Positions 20,760-31,100 of a stretch of DNA of 64,000 nt are shown piece after piece (within the stretch, counting starts at the first letter, position 1; the number at the start of each line of letters is the position of its first letter). Made by a program: the position numbers and the translations under genes. The notes beneath the pieces are model-generated. The model was not told the DNA's origin and did no database searches. It worked only from the letters and a program-made list of their open reading frames with translations. Origin of the DNA: Rhizobium sp. Q54 (GTDB taxonomy: Bacteria; Pseudomonadota; Alphaproteobacteria; Rhizobiales; Xanthobacteraceae); assembly GCA_945907045.1 (NCBI GenBank), contig CAMDSH010000012.1, positions 1-64,000 on the forward strand, read 5' to 3'.

Positions 20760-22160
20760 ATGGCCAGCCTGACCATCCGCCAGCTCGACGAGGCCTCGAA
20801 GAAGCGCCTGAAGCTGCGCGCCGCGCGGCATGGCCGCTCGATGGAAGACGAGGCGCGCACGATTTTGCGCGAGGCGTCTGAGGCCGGCGAGGACCGCGCC
20901 ACCCCGCCCGAACGCAAGAAATCCGCGCGCGGCACGCACGCCGTCCCTGCGCCCGGCGTCAAACGCGTGCTGCTGATCGTCGGCGGCGGCATCGCGGCCT
21001 ACAAATCGCTCGACCTGATCCGGCGGCTGAAAGAGCGCAAGATCGCCGTGCGCTGCATTCTCACCAAGGCAGCCCAGGAGTTCGTCACGTCGCTCGCGGC
21101 GGGCGCCATCGTCGGCGAACGCGTGTTCACGGATTTGTTCGATCCGGCGGGCGAGTTCGACATCGGGCACATTCGTCTGGCGCGCGAGACCGATCTTGTT
21201 GTCGTTGCGCCTGCCACCGCCGACCTGATGGCGAAACTCGCCGGCGGTCACGCCAACGATCTCGCCACCGCTGTGCTGCTCGCAACCGACAAGAATATTC
21301 TGCTCGCACCGGCAATGAACCCGCGCATGTGGTCGCACAAGGCGACGCAACGCAATCTCGCACAGCTCAAGGCCGACGGCGTCGCTTTCATCGGACCGAA
21401 CGAAGGCGAGATGGCGGAATCCGGCGAGCGCGGATTGGGGCGCATGGCGGAGCCGCTGGAAATCGCCGCCGCCATCGAGGCACAACTCAAGCCGCGAGGC
21501 GCGCTCACGGGCAAGCGCATTCTCATTACGTCAGGTCCAACGCACGAGCCGATCGATCCGGTGCGCTACATCGCCAACCGTTCCTCCGGCAAACAGGGTC
21601 ACGCCATCGCAGCAGCGGCTGCGGCGGCAGGCGCGGATGTCACGCTGGTGCGCGGACCGGTGAGCCTTTCCGATCCAGTGGGCGTGCGCGTTATCAAGGT
21701 GGAGACCGCGCGCGAGATGCTGGAGGCCGTGGAGAAAGCATTGCCCGCCGATGCCGCGATCTTTGCCGCCGCGGTCGCCGACTGGCGCATGGCCGGCGAG
21801 CACACCCAGAAGATCAAGAAGTCCGGCGGCAAGATTCCGGAACTGTCGCTCACGGAAAACCCCGACATCCTCGCCACCGTCGCGAAGCACAAGTCGAAGC
21901 GGCCAAAACTCGTGATCGGCTTTGCCGCCGAAACCGAGAACGTCGCTCGCAACGCCAAGGCCAAACTCGCCGCCAAAGGCTGCGACTGGATCCTCGCCAA
22001 CGACGTATCGCCTGCGACCGGCATCATGGGCGGTGACCGCAACACCATTCAATTCGTCACGCCGTCCGCCACCGAAACTTGGCCGACGCAAAGCAAGGAA
22101 GACGTGGCTAAGATGCTGATCGAGCGTATTGCAACGGCGCTCTCAGGGGCAAAGGCATGA
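20760..22160 (+). CDS. coaBC: Phosphopantothenoylcysteine decarboxylase / phosphopantothenate-cysteine ligase with N-terminal FitA-like RHH domain
   Basis: N-term [39 protein letters not shown]; then [56 protein letters not shown]. Confidence 0.93.
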   Translation: MASLTIRQLDEASKKRLKLRAARHGRSMEDEARTILREASEAGEDRATPPERKKSARGTHAVPAPGVKRVLLIVGGGIAAYKSLDLIRRLKERKIAVRCILTKAAQEFVTSLAAGAIVGERVFTDLFDPAGEFDIGHIRLARETDLVVVAPATADLMAKLAGGHANDLATAVLLATDKNILLAPAMNPRMWSHKATQRNLAQLKADGVAFIGPNEGEMAESGERGLGRMAEPLEIAAAIEAQLKPRGALTGKRILITSGPTHEPIDPVRYIANRSSGKQGHAIAAAAAAAGADVTLVRGPVSLSDPVGVRVIKVETAREMLEAVEKALPADAAIFAAAVADWRMAGEHTQKIKKSGGKIPELSLTENPDILATVAKHKSKRPKLVIGFAAETENVARNAKAKLAAKGCDWILANDVSPATGIMGGDRNTIQFVTPSATETWPTQSKEDVAKMLIERIATALSGAKA

Positions 22161-22609
22161 GCGAATCCGAAGTGCGCGTGATGCGCCTGCCGCACGGCGC
22201 GGATTTGCCGCTGCCGGCCTATCAAAGCGCGCACGCGGCGGGACTCGATCTGATGGCCGCCGTGCCGGAAGGCGCCCCGCTAAACCTCAAGCCCGGCGCC
22301 CGCACGCTCGTTCCGACCGGCATCGCCATCGCGCTGCCGCCGGGACACGAAGGCCAGGTGCGCCCGCGCTCCGGCCTCGCGGCAAAGCACGGCGTGACGG
22401 TGCTCAATTCGCCCGGCACGATCGACGCGGATTACCGCGGCGAATTACAGGTCATTCTTGTGAATCTGGGGAGCGAATCATTTGCGGTCACGCGCGGGAT
22501 GCGAATTGCCCAATTGGTGATCGCGCCAGTGAAACATGCACAGCTTCGCGAGGTGGCAAACCTCGACGAAACTCCCCGTGGCATCGGCGGTTTTGGCTCA
22601 ACCGGCTGA
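22157..22609 (+). CDS. dut: dUTP diphosphatase
   Basis: [59 protein letters not shown]. Confidence 0.97.
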   Translation: MSESEVRVMRLPHGADLPLPAYQSAHAAGLDLMAAVPEGAPLNLKPGARTLVPTGIAIALPPGHEGQVRPRSGLAAKHGVTVLNSPGTIDADYRGELQVILVNLGSESFAVTRGMRIAQLVIAPVKHAQLREVANLDETPRGIGGFGSTG

Positions 22610-22624
22610 CTACAATTTTAATCC

Positions 22625-22690
22625 GGTAATTGAGGCGCTGGACGGCAGTAACCCCGTACCGCTATGAGGGGTTTGCTGCATCTGATTACC
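22625..22690. repeat. Long imperfect stem-loop between dut and the Rrf2 gene
   Basis: GGTAAT...GCAG-t-AACCCC-(gtaccgctatga)-GGGGTT-tg-CTGC...ATTACC. Confidence 0.5.
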
Positions 22691-22718
22691 ACTCGCACTT
22701 AGCCCGGATCACCGTTCC

Positions 22719-23129
22719 ATGCCGCTGCTCTCCCGCAAAGGCATCCTCGCCATTGCCGCGGTGATCGATGTCGCTCTCAATTCGAAGGGCCGTCCGGTCT
22801 CGGCGAAAGCGCTTGCCGGACGCCACAAGCTGCCGCCCCGTCATCTCGAGCCGGTGCTGCAAGCGCTGGTGCGCGACGGAATCCTCAAAGGCATTCGCGG
22901 ACCGCGCGGCGGCTACGAACTCGCGCGCGAGCGCAAGCGCATCACCGCCGAGGACATATTGCGCGCGGCCAGCAAGGTTGAGGAACCGGGCGAGCCGCCG
23001 CTGCCCGCATCCACACTGGTCAATCAGGTGGTGCTGCCAGCGCTGGCGCAGGCCGAGGCTGCGTTCTCGGCGGCGTTGGGCCGCATCAATATCGAGGACA
23101 TGGCGGCGCGCGGCGAGAACACGAAATAG
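22719..23129 (+). CDS. Rrf2-family transcriptional regulator
   Basis: ALNSKGRPVSAKALAGRHKLPPRHLEPVLQALVRDGILKGIRGPRGGYELARERKRITAEDIL. Confidence 0.9.
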   Translation: MPLLSRKGILAIAAVIDVALNSKGRPVSAKALAGRHKLPPRHLEPVLQALVRDGILKGIRGPRGGYELARERKRITAEDILRAASKVEEPGEPPLPASTLVNQVVLPALAQAEAAFSAALGRINIEDMAARGENTK

Positions 23130-23209
23130 CGCCGGCTTATCGTTCACGGTCTGGACTCTTACGGGCCGATTCCCCTTAGGGCTAAAGTACTTGGCGATTC
23201 GCGGGCGGT

Positions 23210-25753
23210 GTGGCGGACGCGTTTCGGACCCTGGGGCAATCCTGTATGCCGGAGACAATCCGGACGACCAACGGAGAGCTGCGCGCTCATCCGCGGCGAG
23301 GCGGATTCCTCGCCCTCATCCTCCCGGCATCATTGTGTGCAACGCCTGCCCGCGCCGAAATCGGTATCGGCGCGGCGCTCGACGGCACCATCGCCGCCTT
23401 CGCCAATCTCAGCCAGCAGGAAATCGCCGGGCTGACGCTCACGCTCGGGCTGCTTTGCTTCGCGGTGCTGACCGCGATCATTCTGATGCGCACGCGCGTG
23501 CGCACCGAGCGGATCGAAGCGGCCGCGCAGGACGAAATCGTCACGCTGAAAGCCGACATCGACCGCGTCAACACACTGCTGCTGGCGGAGCCGCAAATTC
23601 TCATTGCCTGGGCGGCGGCGGGCGATGCACCGGACATTCTCGGCGACACAAGTCTGGTGACGCCCGCGCAGGTGCCCGAGAGGGTGCTCGCCTTCGGCAC
23701 ATGGCTCGAGCCTGCTGAAGCGCAGCGGATGGAAAACGCTGTCGCGCTGCTGCGCGCCGAAGGCAAAAGCTTCGTCATGGCGCTCACGACACTGGCGGGG
23801 CGTCAGGTGGAAGCCGAAGGCCGCGCCATCGGCGGCCGCGCGGTGTTGCGGCTCAAAGACGTGAGCGGAATCAAGCGCGATCTTGTCGCGCTGACTGCCC
23901 AGCATCAGAAACTCACCACCGATGTCGAAACCTTGCGCGGGCTGATCGATTCAATGCCGACGCCGGTGTGGGCGCGCGATGCGGCAGGACAGCTTGTGTT
24001 CGCCAATTCCGCTTATGCGCGCGCGGTCGAAGCCAAGGACGGCGACGACGCCGCGGAGCGCAATCTCGAATTGCTCGACCGCGCCGCGCGCGAGGAGCTT
24101 GTTCGCGCGCGGGTGGCCGGCACGTCCTATTCCGCGCGGCTGCCGGCGATCGTCGCCGGCGCGCGCCGCATCTTCGATGTCGTCGATGTTCCAGGGCAAC
24201 ACGGCAGCGCAGGCATCGCGATCGACGCCACCGAAGTCGAAACCATGCGCGCCGAACTAAAACGCATGATGGAGGCGCATCGGCGCATTCTCGATCAGCT
24301 CGCCACCGGCGTCGCCATCTTCGCCGCCGACCAGACGCTGATCTTCTACAACACCGCCTATCGCTCGCTCTGGGATCTCGATCCCGGCTTTCTCGATCAG
24401 AACCCGACCGATGGCGCGGTGCTCGACCGCTTGCGCGCCGCGCGCCGCCTGCCCGAGGAGCAGGATTTCCGCCAGTGGAAGGCGCAGTTGCACGAGGCCT
24501 ATCGCGCGGTCGAGGCCAAAGAGAACATGTGGCATCTGCCCGACGGGCGCGCGATGCACGTTGTCACCACGCCCAACCCGGAAGGCGGCGTGACTTATTT
24601 GTTCTACGACGTGACCGAGCGGCTCGGCATGGTCCGCCGTTACGACGCACTGATCAAAGTTCAAAGCGAAACGCTCGACAATCTCGCCGAAGCCGTCGCC
24701 GTGTTCGGCAGCGACGGGCGCATCCGCCTGCACAACCCCGCCTTCGCGCGCATGTGGAAGCTCGCGCCCGAGGCGCTGGCCGAGCGCCCGCATATCGAGG
24801 CGGTGACGGCGTGGTGCCAGGCGCTGCACGACGACAACGCGATCTGGCGCGCACTGCGCGAGGCGGTGACCGCGATCGATAATCGCGAGCCGATGTCAGG
24901 CACGCTGGAGCGCCGCGACGGCAGCGCGCTGATTTGCGCGACCGTGCCGCTGCCCGACGGCGCGACGCTGGTCACGTTTCAGGACGTCACCGACAGCGTC
25001 AATGTCGAGCGCGCGTTGCGAGAGCGCAACGAGGCGCTGGAAGCCGCCGACGAGATCAAGGTGGATTTCGTGCACCACGTTTCCTACGAACTGCGCTCGC
25101 CGCTCACCAACATCATCGGCTTCGCGCATTTCCTCGGCGATCCGGCGTTCGGTCCCCTCACCGACAAGCAGCGCGAATATCTCGGCTACATCACCGTATC
25201 GACCAACGCGCTGCTCGCGATCATCAACAACATCCTCGATCTTGCCACCATCGACGCCGGCGCGATGACGCTCAATCTCGGCTCGGTCGACATCAAGGCG
25301 ATCATGCAGGAGGCCGCGGAGGGCATTCAGGATCGTCTGGTGAAGGACAACCTCAAGCTGGATATCCGCGTTACGCCCGGCATCGGCAGCTTCATGGCTG
25401 ACGAGCGCCGCCTGCGTCAGGTGCTGTTCAATTTGCTCGCCAACGCCGTCGGCTTCTCGCCGCAGGGCGAGACGATCACGCTGTCAGCCGAGCGGCACGA
25501 GCGCGCCGTGGTGTTTTCGGTCACCGACCGGGGGCCGGGCATACCGGCGGAGGTCAAGGACAAGGTGTTCGACTGGTTCGAAACCCATTCGCTCGGCTCC
25601 AGCCACCGCGGCACGGGGCTGGGGCTTTCGCTGGTGCGCTCGTTCGTGGAATTGCATGGCGGCACCGTCGGTATAGACTCCGCCGTCGGGCAAGGTACCA
25701 CTGTGGTATGCACCTTCCCTCTCGAACACGCGGCCAAGCAGACCGCGGCCTAG
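23210..25753 (+). CDS. divL: DivL-like PAS sensor kinase homologue (Tyr replaces H-box His)
   Basis: Repeated PAS-like segments; H-box VHHVSYELRSPLTNIIGFAHFL; HATPase_c DRGPGIPAEVKDKVFDWFETHSLGSSHRGTGLGLSLVRSFVELHGG. Confidence 0.8.
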   Translation: MADAFRTLGQSCMPETIRTTNGELRAHPRRGGFLALILPASLCATPARAEIGIGAALDGTIAAFANLSQQEIAGLTLTLGLLCFAVLTAIILMRTRVRTERIEAAAQDEIVTLKADIDRVNTLLLAEPQILIAWAAAGDAPDILGDTSLVTPAQVPERVLAFGTWLEPAEAQRMENAVALLRAEGKSFVMALTTLAGRQVEAEGRAIGGRAVLRLKDVSGIKRDLVALTAQHQKLTTDVETLRGLIDSMPTPVWARDAAGQLVFANSAYARAVEAKDGDDAAERNLELLDRAAREELVRARVAGTSYSARLPAIVAGARRIFDVVDVPGQHGSAGIAIDATEVETMRAELKRMMEAHRRILDQLATGVAIFAADQTLIFYNTAYRSLWDLDPGFLDQNPTDGAVLDRLRAARRLPEEQDFRQWKAQLHEAYRAVEAKENMWHLPDGRAMHVVTTPNPEGGVTYLFYDVTERLGMVRRYDALIKVQSETLDNLAEAVAVFGSDGRIRLHNPAFARMWKLAPEALAERPHIEAVTAWCQALHDDNAIWRALREAVTAIDNREPMSGTLERRDGSALICATVPLPDGATLVTFQDVTDSVNVERALRERNEALEAADEIKVDFVHHVSYELRSPLTNIIGFAHFLGDPAFGPLTDKQREYLGYITVSTNALLAIINNILDLATIDAGAMTLNLGSVDIKAIMQEAAEGIQDRLVKDNLKLDIRVTPGIGSFMADERRLRQVLFNLLANAVGFSPQGETITLSAERHERAVVFSVTDRGPGIPAEVKDKVFDWFETHSLGSSHRGTGLGLSLVRSFVELHGGTVGIDSAVGQGTTVVCTFPLEHAAKQTAA

Positions 25754-25771
25754 CCGCCTAGAGTCGCCCCG

Positions 25772-27313
25772 ATGTTCCCCACCACATCCGGCGGCTTCAG
25801 CTTCAACGTCGCGCTGGCCGACGAGCAGGCCACCTACCGGCTGATGGTCGATATCGTCGCCGTGCTGGAACCGGGTGATCTGATTACGCTCTCGGGCGAT
25901 CTCGGCGCCGGAAAATCCACCTTCGCGCGCGCCTTCATCCGCCACCTCGCAGGCGATGAAACCGTCGAAGTGCCGAGCCCGACATTCACCCTGATGCAGA
26001 CCTATCAGCTGCCGCGCTTTCCCGTCGTGCATGCCGACCTCTATCGTCTCGCGGGTCCGGCCGAGCTGGCCGAACTCGGCTTCGACGATCTCCCCGAAGG
26101 CGCAGTGCTGATGCTGGAATGGCCGGACCGCGCGGCCGGATTCCTGCCCGCCGACCGGCTCGATGTCGCGCTCACGCTCTCGCCGCAGCACGGCATCACT
26201 TTCCGCAACGCGCGCGTCACCGGCTACGGCACTTTCGCGCGGCGCGCGGAGCGTATTTCGGTGATGCGCCGCTTCCTCGATCAGGCGGGATTGGCCGAAG
26301 CCGAGCGCCAGCGCATGCAGGGCGACGCCTCCACGCGTTCCTATGAGCGGCTGAGCGCGGGCGGCAAGAGTCTTATTTTCATGAACTCGCCGCGGCGGAT
26401 GGACGGGCCGCCCGTGCGCGACGGCAAACCTTACAGCGCCATCGCGCATCTCGCCGAAGACGTGACGCCATTCGTTGCCATCGCGAAGGGTCTGCGCGAG
26501 CGCGGATTCTCTGCGCCGGCCATCGCGCATGCCGATCTCGATGCTGGTCTGGTCATCCTCGAAGATCTCGGCAACGAAGCCGTTGTCGAAGGCGATCCGC
26601 CGGAACCGATTGAAGAGCACTACGAGGTCGCGGTCGATTTTCTGGTGGCGCTGCATCGGGAGAATTTGCCGGAAGTGCTGCCGGTCTCAGGACGCGGAGA
26701 ATATCGAATCCCGCATTACGACATCGACGCATTTTTGATCGAAGCTGAGTTGCTGCTCGACTGGTATCTGCCGCTCATCAACGCCGCCATCCCCGACAAC
26801 CGGCACGACACTTATCTTGCGCTCTGGCGCGATGCGTTGATGCCCGCGATTGAAAGTCCGCCGACCTGGGTATTGCGCGATTTCCATTCGCCGAATCTGT
26901 TGTGGCTGCCGCATCGGCAGGACACTGCGCGCATCGGGCTGCTTGATTTTCAGGACGCGCTGATCGGCCCCGCCGCTTACGATCTTGCTTCATTGTTGCA
27001 GGACGCGCGCGTCGATGTGCCGGAGATGATGGAGATCGCGCTGTTCTCCCGCTACACCAAGGCGCGGCGTTTCGCCGAGGAAAGTTTCGATGCGCCCGCG
27101 TTCGCGCGCATCTATGCAACGATGGCCGCGCAGCGCGCCTCGAAAATTCTCGGCATCTTCGCGCGCTTGGATCGGCGCGACGGCAAGCCGCAATATTTGC
27201 GTCACATCCCGCGCGTATGGGGTTATCTGCAGCGCGCACTCTCGCATCCGGCGCTCACACCGCTCAAAGCCTGGTACAGCGTCAACGTGCCTGAAGACCA
27301 CCAACCGCGATGA
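25772..27313 (+). CDS. TsaE fused to an aminoglycoside-phosphotransferase-like (AmgK-type) kinase
   Basis: N-term TsaE Walker A LSGDLGAGKSTFARAFIRHL; C-term APH-like VLRDFHSPNLLWLPHRQDTARIGLLDFQDALIGPAAYDLASLLQDAR. Confidence 0.9.
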   Translation: MFPTTSGGFSFNVALADEQATYRLMVDIVAVLEPGDLITLSGDLGAGKSTFARAFIRHLAGDETVEVPSPTFTLMQTYQLPRFPVVHADLYRLAGPAELAELGFDDLPEGAVLMLEWPDRAAGFLPADRLDVALTLSPQHGITFRNARVTGYGTFARRAERISVMRRFLDQAGLAEAERQRMQGDASTRSYERLSAGGKSLIFMNSPRRMDGPPVRDGKPYSAIAHLAEDVTPFVAIAKGLRERGFSAPAIAHADLDAGLVILEDLGNEAVVEGDPPEPIEEHYEVAVDFLVALHRENLPEVLPVSGRGEYRIPHYDIDAFLIEAELLLDWYLPLINAAIPDNRHDTYLALWRDALMPAIESPPTWVLRDFHSPNLLWLPHRQDTARIGLLDFQDALIGPAAYDLASLLQDARVDVPEMMEIALFSRYTKARRFAEESFDAPAFARIYATMAAQRASKILGIFARLDRRDGKPQYLRHIPRVWGYLQRALSHPALTPLKAWYSVNVPEDHQPR

Positions 27314-28050
27314 ACGCCGCGAGCCGAAATTCCGCCGTGCCGAAACGAGCCATGGTGCTCGCCGCCGGGTTCGGAACGCGCATGCGCCCACTCACGGAGA
27401 AAATTCCGAAATCGCTGGTCAAGGTTTCCGGCAAGGCGCTGATCGATCATGTGCTCGACCGGCTTGGCAATGCGGGCGTCGAGCAAGCGGTGGTGAACGT
27501 GCATCATTTCGCCGATCAGATGGAAAGTCATCTTGGCCAACGCAAAAAACCGCAGGTCGTCATTTCCGACGAACGCGCGAAAATACTCGGCACCGGCGGC
27601 GCGGTGATAAACGCACTCGGAAAATTGGGCGACGCGCCGTTCTTTCATCTCAACGCCGACACCATCTGGATCGACGGCCCGCAGCCCAATCTCGCGCGGC
27701 TGGTCGATGCATTCGATGCGAGTGCGATGGACGCGCTGCTGCTGCTCGCGCCGACCACGGGAAGCATCGGTTATTCGGGACGCGGCGATTACGCCATGGC
27801 GGCGGATGGGCGGCTCACACGCCGCGGCGAGCGCGAGGTTGCGCCCTTCGTCTTCGCGGGAGCGGCGCTGCTCAGCCCCGCGCTGTTCGCTAATGCGCCG
27901 GGAAGCGATTTCGCCCTCACTGAGCTTTTCGACCGCGCCGCGGAAGCCGGGCGGCTCTTTGGCCTGCGGCTCGAAGGCCTGTGGATGCATGTCGGCACCC
28001 CGGATGCGATCACAGCCGCCGAAACGGCGATTGCCGCCAGCACTGTGTAA
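27310..28050 (+). CDS. murU: Nucleotidyltransferase, MurU-like
   Basis: AMVLAAGFGTRMRPLTEKIPKSLVKVSGKALIDHVLDRL; 4-bp overlap with the tsaE-amgK ORF. Confidence 0.85.
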   Translation: MNAASRNSAVPKRAMVLAAGFGTRMRPLTEKIPKSLVKVSGKALIDHVLDRLGNAGVEQAVVNVHHFADQMESHLGQRKKPQVVISDERAKILGTGGAVINALGKLGDAPFFHLNADTIWIDGPQPNLARLVDAFDASAMDALLLLAPTTGSIGYSGRGDYAMAADGRLTRRGEREVAPFVFAGAALLSPALFANAPGSDFALTELFDRAAEAGRLFGLRLEGLWMHVGTPDAITAAETAIAASTV

Positions 28051-28067
28051 TTCCCGCCGCTAAATTT

Positions 28068-28118
28068 GACCCCCACCCTTACCCTCCCCCTTGCAGGGGG
28101 AGGATTGAGGAGGGGGTC
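28068..28118. repeat. C-rich palindromic repeat
   Basis: GACCCCC...CCCTCCCCC-ttgca-GGGGGAGG...GGGGGTC; related to the copy inside truB. Confidence 0.7.
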
Positions 28119-28179
28119 ATTTGCTGCACAAGAGAACTTCAGCCAAGTCGATTGGCCTGACAATCGGTATGATTCGGAA

Positions 28180-31100
28180 ATGGCGAGTCCCATCCCGCGC
28201 GTTTTCAATATACCGGCGTCGGCGCCGTTTCTTCCCGCGCTGATCGCAGCGCTGGTCGAAGGACGGCTGGTGCCGGGCTTTACCGCGCGCGATCCGCTGA
28301 GTCTCACCGCAGCGACGCTTTATCTGCCGACGCGTCGCGCCTGCCGTCTCGCGCGCGATCTTTTCCTCGACGCATTGCAAGGCGACGCCGCCATCCTGCC
28401 GCGCATCCTCGCCATCGGCGATGTGGACGAAGACGAAATCGCATTCGCCGAAGCCGCCATGGATGAATTTTCCGCCGGCGCGCTCGATCTGCCGAAGGCT
28501 ATCGGCGGGTTCGAGCGCCGCGTGGCGCTGGCGCAAATGGTGATCAAGTGGGCCAACTCGCCGGGAATGCGCGGCGCGGCCGGCGCGCCGTTGATTGCCA
28601 GCAGCCCGGCGGCGGCGCTGGCGCTCGCCGACGATCTCGCCCGGCTGATGGACGACATGACCACGCGGCAGGTGCCGTGGGACAAATTCGACGGCCTGGT
28701 GCCGGACGATCTCGACCGCTACTGGCAACTCACGCTGCGGTTTCTGAAAATCCCGCGCGAGACTTGGCCAGCACTGCTTAAAGAACGCGGCGCCATCGAA
28801 CCGGCCGCGCGGCGTGACTTGTTGATCGAGGCGGAAGCAAAACGGCTCGGGCAAATCGACGCGCCGGTGATCGCTGCAGGCTCGACCGGCTCGATGCCGG
28901 CGACCGCTATGCTGCTCGCGACCATCGCCAAACTTCCGCACGGCGCCGTGGTGTTGCCGGGGCTGGACACCAATTTGGATGAGGCGTCGTGGGAAACGAT
29001 TGCGGGCGAAGACACCATCCCGGCACCCGGCCATCCGCAATTCGCCATGCACGCGCTGCTCAAGCGCATCGGCATTGCGCGCGGCGCAGTGGAAACGCTT
29101 ACGCCCGCCGCCGCGCATGGCCGCGAACTCATGGTCTCGGAGGCGTTGCGCCCCGCGGCGACAACCGAGCACTGGCATCAGCGATTGGCAACGCCTGCGT
29201 TCGCAAAACAGGCGGATGCGGCGGTGGCTTCGCTCGCCGTAGTGGAAGCCGCCAATGCCGAGGAAGAAGCGCTCGCCATCGCGGTGGCGCTACGCCAGGC
29301 GTATGAGACACCGGACGCGACCGCAGCTTTAGTGACGCCCGACCGCGCGCTCGCGCGCCGCGTCGGCGCGGCGCTAATGCGCTGGCAAATACAGTTCGAC
29401 GATTCCGGCGGCGACTCGCTCGCCGATACATCTGCCGGCGTGTTCGCGCGGCTTGGCGCTGAAGCAGCGCTCGGCGGCCTCGCGCCGGTTGGCCTGCTGG
29501 CGCTGCTCAAGCATCCGCTGCTGCGCCTCGGCGCGAATGAGGGCGATCATGCGCACGCCATCGCCACGCTGGAGCGCGCAATTTTGCGCGGGCCGCGTCC
29601 GCGTCCCGGCAGTGGCGGGCTTGGTCATGCGCTGGCGAGCTTCCGCGCGGAACTCGAAAAGCTCCGGCGCAAGGAAGCGTCCGAACTGCATCGCTCCGAT
29701 CCGCGCGCCAGTCTTACCAATACCGAACTCGATGCCGCCGCAGCGCTCGTTGAAAAACTGGCAACCGCGCTGAAGCCGCTGGAAAGCATAGGCAAGGCCC
29801 CCCGTGCGTTCGCTGAGATCGGCAAACATCACCGCGATGTTGTCGCAAGCCTTAGCATCGATGCCGATGGTGTCAGCGCTGCATTCAGCGGAACCGCCGG
29901 CGTGAGGCTTGTCGCGGCGTTCGACGACATCGAGCTGCACGGCAAATTCGAAGTCGCTAAGGCGGATTACGCCGAGCTGTTTCACGCCGCCATTGCCGAC
30001 CGTGTTGTGCGCCGGCCGGAAGCAGCCGATGTGCGCATCCGCATTTTCGGCCCGCTGGAATCGCGCCTGCAAAATATAGATCGCATGGTGCTCGGCGGCC
30101 TCGCAGAAGGCGTCTGGCCGCCGGAGGCGCGCAGCGATCCGTGGCTCAGCCGCCCGATGCGCCAGCAACTCGGCCTCGATCCGCCGGAGCGGCGCATCGG
30201 ATTGTCGGCGCACGATTTCGCGCAGGCGCTCGGCGCTAAGCAAGTGATTTTGACCCGCGCCGCGAAAATCGCTGGTGCGCCGACCGTCATGTCGCGTTTC
30301 GTGCAGCGGCTCGCCGCCGTCGCGGGCGAAAAACGCTGGCGCGAAGCGCGCGAAAGAGGTGAAAATTATCTTGTTCTCGCACGTTCACTCGATACGCCTG
30401 CCTCACCGCCAAAGCCCACAGCGCGGCCTGAACCACGGCCGCCGCTCGCAGCACGCCCGCTCGCGCTTTCGGTCACCGCCATCGAGGATTGGCTGCGCGA
30501 TCCCTACACGATCTACGCCAAACACATCTTAAGGCTGATGCCGCTCGATGCCGTCGATACGCCGCCCGGCGCGCGCGACCGCGGCACGGTGATCCACGAA
30601 GCCATCGGCGAGTTCACGCAGAAATTCGCCGGTAAATTGCCTGCCAATCCGGCGGGAGAGCTCATCGCATTGGGCCGTAAGCATTTCGCCGCACTGGAGG
30701 ATTATCCCGAGGCGCAGGCGTTCTGGTGGCCGCGCTTCGAGCGCATCGCAAACTGGTTCGCCGGTTGGGAGCTGGAGCGGCGCGAAAACATCGCCGCGCT
30801 GCACGCGGAAATTCGCGGCGAGATTTCCATTCCGCTCGGCAAACGTGAATTCAAGCTCTCCGCCCGCGCCGACCGCATCGAGCGCCGCACCGACGGCAAC
30901 TATGCCATCCTCGATTACAAAACAGGACGCATTCCCGGCCACGACGAGGTGAAGGTCGGCTTCGCGCCGCAGCTCACGCTGGAAGCTGCGATCCTGCGCG
31001 CGGGCGGTTTTCCTGAAATTCCGCGCGGGGCGTCGGTGTCCGAGCTCGTTTATGTGAGCCTGAAGGGCGACGCCGAGGGCGGCGAAGAGAAGCAAGTGAA

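Noticed and set aside
20760-20890. A stand-alone FitA-like antitoxin with a neighbouring toxin
   Set aside because: The RHH segment is in frame with CoaBC without a stop, and no PIN-domain ORF lies next to it
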